Assembly (NCBI GenBank): GCA_027325115.1
Contig: DAHWFG010000080.1
Span: 1 to 9,030 of the forward strand
Direction: 5' to 3'
Source: JAKBCQ01 sp021807585
GTDB taxonomy: Bacteria > Planctomycetota > Planctomycetia > Isosphaerales > Isosphaeraceae
DNA length: 9,030 nt
Under the pieces are notes generated by a model that was not told where the DNA came from, searched no databases, and saw nothing but the letters and a program-made list of their open reading frames with translations. Shown one piece after another: positions 7,039 to 9,030 of the stretch. A program made the translations under genes and the position numbers. The first letter of the stretch is position 1, and each line of letters begins with the position of its first letter.

Positions 7039-7112
7039 TGGGCGCTACAGGACTTGAACCTGTGACCCCCAGCGTGTCGAGCTGGTGCTCTAGCCAACTG
7101 AGCTAATCGCCC
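7039..7112 (-). tRNA. tRNA-Val (anticodon GAC), with unusual bases
   Basis: The minus strand folds as a full cloverleaf of 74 bases. It has acceptor GGGCGAT/AGCGCCC, D stem GCTC/GAGC with loop AGTTGGCTA, anticodon stem CCAGC/GCTGG, variable loop GGGTC, T stem ACAGG/CCTGT with loop TTCAAGT, and discriminator A73. The anticodon loop TCGACAC reads GAC at 34-36; A35, C36 and A73 agree with valine identity. CCA is not encoded; the gene runs straight into seven T (plus-strand A run 7032-7038), which may serve as terminator. Two oddities are visible. Position 33 is C rather than the nearly invariant U. Acceptor pair 6/67 is A opposite G, where T at 67 would pair. A good promoter lies just upstream. 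It could be a functional divergent gene or a decaying copy. Confidence 0.85.
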
Positions 7113-7129
7113 CTCGTTCGGAGATTTGA

Positions 7130-7157
7130 ATGATAACCGATCGACGCCGCGTTTCAA
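7130..7157 (-). promoter_or_regulatory. Sigma70-type promoter of the tRNA-Val gene
   Basis: Read leftward, TTGAAA (7157-7152; five of six) is followed by a 16-base spacer and TATCAT (7135-7130; five of six). Initiation would fall near 7123, about 11 bases before the mature tRNA 5' end at 7112. The placement is ideal for a tRNA promoter. Confidence 0.55.
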
Positions 7158-7274
7158 GTCGATTCTCGAAAAACCTCGACCTTTCGCGAGGCGATCGGCG
7201 ATTTCAGGCCGTTTTCAAGCGTGATTCAACAAGAAACGTCTCGAAAGATCACGACCACGCTGAGGCTCAACCCA

Positions 7275-7306
7275 TGAGAACGAACCTGGTTCGAGGCGTC
7301 TTCTCA
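7275..7306. repeat. Nested inverted repeats between the permease remnant and the tRNA
   Basis: TGAGAA (7275-7280) and TTCTCA (7301-7306) are exact inverted copies flanking an inner hairpin, CGAAC (7281-7285) with GTTCG (7289-7293) around CTG. Seven unpaired bases (7294-7300) sit on one side. It lies about 70 bases beyond the permease remnant's stop. It might mark the end of that leftward transcript, although no T-tract is present. Confidence 0.35.
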
Positions 7307-7377
7307 ACGCTCCTCCAACAACGACACCGAACGATCGAAGTGGGTTCGTAAAGGTTCGGTCCTCAATCTCCGCTCGC

Positions 7378-8182
7378 TCAGTCGAGAAATCGAAGTGGAT
7401 CCCGCGGCCGACCGCCGTCGCGGCGTTTTGAGCGGTCGACCGTGCGCGAAGCGAGGGTCGATCGAGCGAGAAGCGCGATCCCGATGATCGCCAAGCCTAC
7501 ATAAATATATATTATGAATGCGTCGACTCGATTCGTCGATTGATCGCCCTTCCCGCGACGATTGCGATCAGAACGACGGGCAAGGATAAGACGAGATCGC
7601 GCGAGACCTCGGGAACCCAAAGTCCAGCGACGGTGTAAGCGAGCATACCCAAGACGCCGGCGGGGAGGAAGTATCCCTGGAGAGTTGCGTGGAAGCGTTC
7701 GGGAGACGAGCGGCGGAGCTTCCCATATACGACGAGCGGAGGGCCCTTCATGCCGTACGCTCCTCTGAGGATCCCGGCGAGGAAGCCGAAAAACCACGCG
7801 GGGCGATCGTCGATCGAAGCTCGCTTACCCACTCCGGCGAGCCGAGTCGCGGCGAACGCGATGATCACCACCGCGAGCAGTGTTTTGACGATCGGCTCGG
7901 GAACCTTGGTCAACAGCAGCGGACCGAGGGGCACGCCGAAGATCGTCGCAACGATAAGGCGGATGGCGCAACTGATATAAACACTTTATAATCTTGAGCG
8001 AGCGCGACCGCGGCGACGGTGATCGAGACGAGGCGTGCCACGGGGGCGGCGATTTCAACGGGGATCCAGAAAGCCAAAAGCGGAACGGCGATCAGCGGCT
8101 CTCCGAAACCGAACGCCGAGCGGATGACCGTCGCGAGAAAAAGAATCGCCAGGATCATGATCGTCATTAAATCCACGATCAA
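7378..8182 (-). pseudogene. TauE/SafE-family permease, broken by two frameshifts
   Basis: Three leftward frames joined end to end give one TauE/SafE-type membrane permease, a family of anion exporters including sulfite/organosulfonate exporters. The first part (8182 to about 7985) carries the family's N-terminal signature RSAFGFGEPLIAVPLL and ends at QDYK (residue 66). The expected continuation, SCAIRLIVATIFGVPLGPLL, lies in a different frame from about 7985 to 7527. That part includes PAWFFGFLAGILRGAYGMKGPPLVVYG and ends at GRAINRRI. The last helix, VDAFIIYIYVGLAIIGIALL, lies in a third frame down to the stop at 7378. Both joins need one base added, near 7985-7987 (an AAA run on the coding strand) and near 7524-7530. 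The start is uncertain: TTG at 8182, GTG at 8176 or ATG at 8167; AGGA at 8189-8186 is the best ribosome-binding site. It sits just downstream of the ABC permease and was probably co-transcribed with it. Sequencing deletions cannot be excluded. Confidence 0.8.
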
Positions 8183-8194
8183 AGATCCTGGTGA

Positions 8195-8257
8195 TTATTA
8201 ATTGGCTAACGGGTCGTCGGGTTCCGGTTCTGCTTCGGCATCGGCCTTGGCGGATCG
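8195..8257 (-). other. In-frame coding-like tail after the ABC permease stop
   Basis: Directly after the TGA (8260-8258) the same leftward frame stays open for 19 codons, RSAKADAEAEPEPDDPLAN, and ends with tandem TAA TAA (8200-8195). The alternating Ala/Glu/Pro/Asp composition looks like a disordered acidic tail rather than random DNA. The TAA pair lies 12 bases before the first possible start of the TauE/SafE remnant. It may be a former C-terminal extension cut off by a new stop codon, or chance. Confidence 0.35.
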
Positions 8258-9030
8258 TCATTCGTGTCGGAGCGCCTCGATCGGATCCATGTTCGCCGCA
8301 CGGTTGGCGGGATAAAGCCCGAAGATGATACCGACGGCGACCGAGATGCCGAACGCGAGGATGATCGAATTCCAGGTGACCTGCGCCTTGGTTTCGGCGA
8401 CGAACTGCTCGATCGCTTTGGGGATGATCACGCCGATCGCGACCCCCAAGAGCCCGCCGACACCCGAGAGGACGACGGTTTCGATGAGGAATTGCTGGGT
8501 GATATCGCCCCGTTTGGCGCCCAGGGCGCGACGAATACCGATCTCGCGGGTTCGTTCGGTGACGGTCGCGAGCATGATGTTCATGATGCCGATGCCGCCG
8601 ACCAAGAGCGAGATCGAAGCGATCGTTCCCAGGATGATCGCGTATTGGCGGGCGGTGCGTTCGGCCTCCATGATCAGATCGTAAGGAACCGTCATATCAA
8701 TATCAACTTTGGGATGGAACGGTTCGACCGCGCCTTTGATGATCGGCACGGTTTGGGAGACGACGTCGGTGCTCGTCAATTGGATCGTGATCTGGGAGAG
8801 CTGGGTTTCCTCGGCCTCCATCGATCCCGAGCGAAAATTCATGATCCGTTCGCCGAATCGGACGCGGCATGAACTTAATGGAATATAAACATCTTTGTTG
8901 TAATCTTGCGCGGCGAGGCTGCCGCCGATTCCCGCGGTGCTCGCTCGTTCTTTGGTGACTCCGATCACGGTGTAATAATCGGACCCGAGTTTGACGGCTT
9001 GACCGAGCGGATCCTCGTAGGGGAAAAGTT
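8258..9030 (-). CDS. MacB-type ABC transporter permease, C-terminal part (5' end outside the window)
   Basis: The frame is open to the window edge, so 256 residues of the C-terminal part are visible; an internal GTG at 8968 is not the real start. The fragment opens inside the periplasmic MacB core domain (LFPYEDPLGQAVKLG, typical of this family) and continues through about residue 120. The FtsX-type membrane domain follows. Helix 1 is at about 128-155 (YAIILGTIASISLLVGGIGI), then the cytoplasmic coupling region TERTREIGIRRALGAKRGDI. Helix 2 is at about 180-203 and helix 3 at about 221-242 (AFGISVAVGIIFGLYPA). The end, ANMDPIEALRHE, is the standard C-terminus. Such permeases pair with an ATPase and often a membrane-fusion protein to move peptides, lipoproteins or small toxic molecules; those partners would lie to the right of the window. 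Substrate unknown. The frame continues past its TGA for a further 19 codons. Confidence 0.92.
   Translation of the reverse strand, partial: LFPYEDPLGQAVKLGSDYYTVIGVTKERASTAGIGGSLAAQDYNKDVYIPLSSCRVRFGERIMNFRSGSMEAEETQLSQITIQLTSTDVVSQTVPIIKGAVEPFHPKVDIDMTVPYDLIMEAERTARQYAIILGTIASISLLVGGIGIMNIMLATVTERTREIGIRRALGAKRGDITQQFLIETVVLSGVGGLLGVAIGVIIPKAIEQFVAETKAQVTWNSIILAFGISVAVGIIFGLYPANRAANMDPIEALRHE

Noticed and set aside
7985..7987. Programmed -1 frameshifting in the TauE/SafE gene
   Set aside because: There is no X XXY YYZ slippery heptamer, the A run is only three long, and a second independent shift follows. Mutation or sequencing deletion explains both joins more simply.
8258..8260. Genome-wide reassignment of TGA to an amino acid
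   Set aside because: TGA also ends the gntR gene at a sensible position and tryptophan is encoded by TGG throughout, so a local premature stop is far simpler.
1..9030. CRISPR array, transposase or phage module
   Set aside because: No regularly spaced repeats, no transposase or integrase-like protein and no terminal inverted repeats of insertion-sequence type are visible on either strand.

Overview
The window looks like chromosomal DNA from a planctomycete (phylum Planctomycetota). The strongest evidence is the adjacent pair formed by a large PSCyt1/DUF1549/LamG/DUF1553 secreted protein and a Tat-exported DUF1501 protein, an arrangement characteristic of that phylum. Coding DNA is GC-rich and full of CGATCG-type palindromes; several intergenic stretches are distinctly AT-rich.

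Layout: 1-665 holds no convincing gene, but has hairpins, an AT-rich tract and a good sigma70-type promoter (461-490) facing right. A rightward unit follows: a GntR/FadR-type (FCD) regulator (666-1439), the PSCyt1/DUF1549/LamG/DUF1553 protein (1499-4651) and the DUF1501 protein (4704-6164). It ends at a small hairpin plus T-tract (6194-6212). Likely logic: a ligand-responsive cytoplasmic repressor controls a pair of exported proteins, one Sec-dependent with two CxxCH motifs and one Tat-dependent with an alkaline-phosphatase-like fold. The pair probably handles a polymeric or decorated substrate outside the cytoplasm; the substrate cannot be read from the sequence.

From 6213 to 7038 there is no supported gene, only two weak ORFs and two inverted repeats. 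A leftward tRNA-Val(GAC) gene lies at 7039-7112 with its own promoter. It carries two unusual bases: C instead of U at position 33, and an A6/G67 acceptor mismatch. Left-facing remnants of a TauE/SafE-type permease occupy 7378-8182 and are broken by two frameshifts of the same sign. Upstream of them is the C-terminal part of a MacB-type ABC transporter permease, leftward and cut by the window edge. Its reading frame continues past a TGA for 19 coding-like codons to a tandem TAA TAA, which lies 12 bases before the permease remnant.

No CRISPR array, insertion sequence or known defence system is visible. The points most worth a second look are the tRNA oddities, the doubly frameshifted permease, the in-frame tail after the ABC permease stop, and the GntR regulator joined to a PSCyt1/DUF1501 pair.
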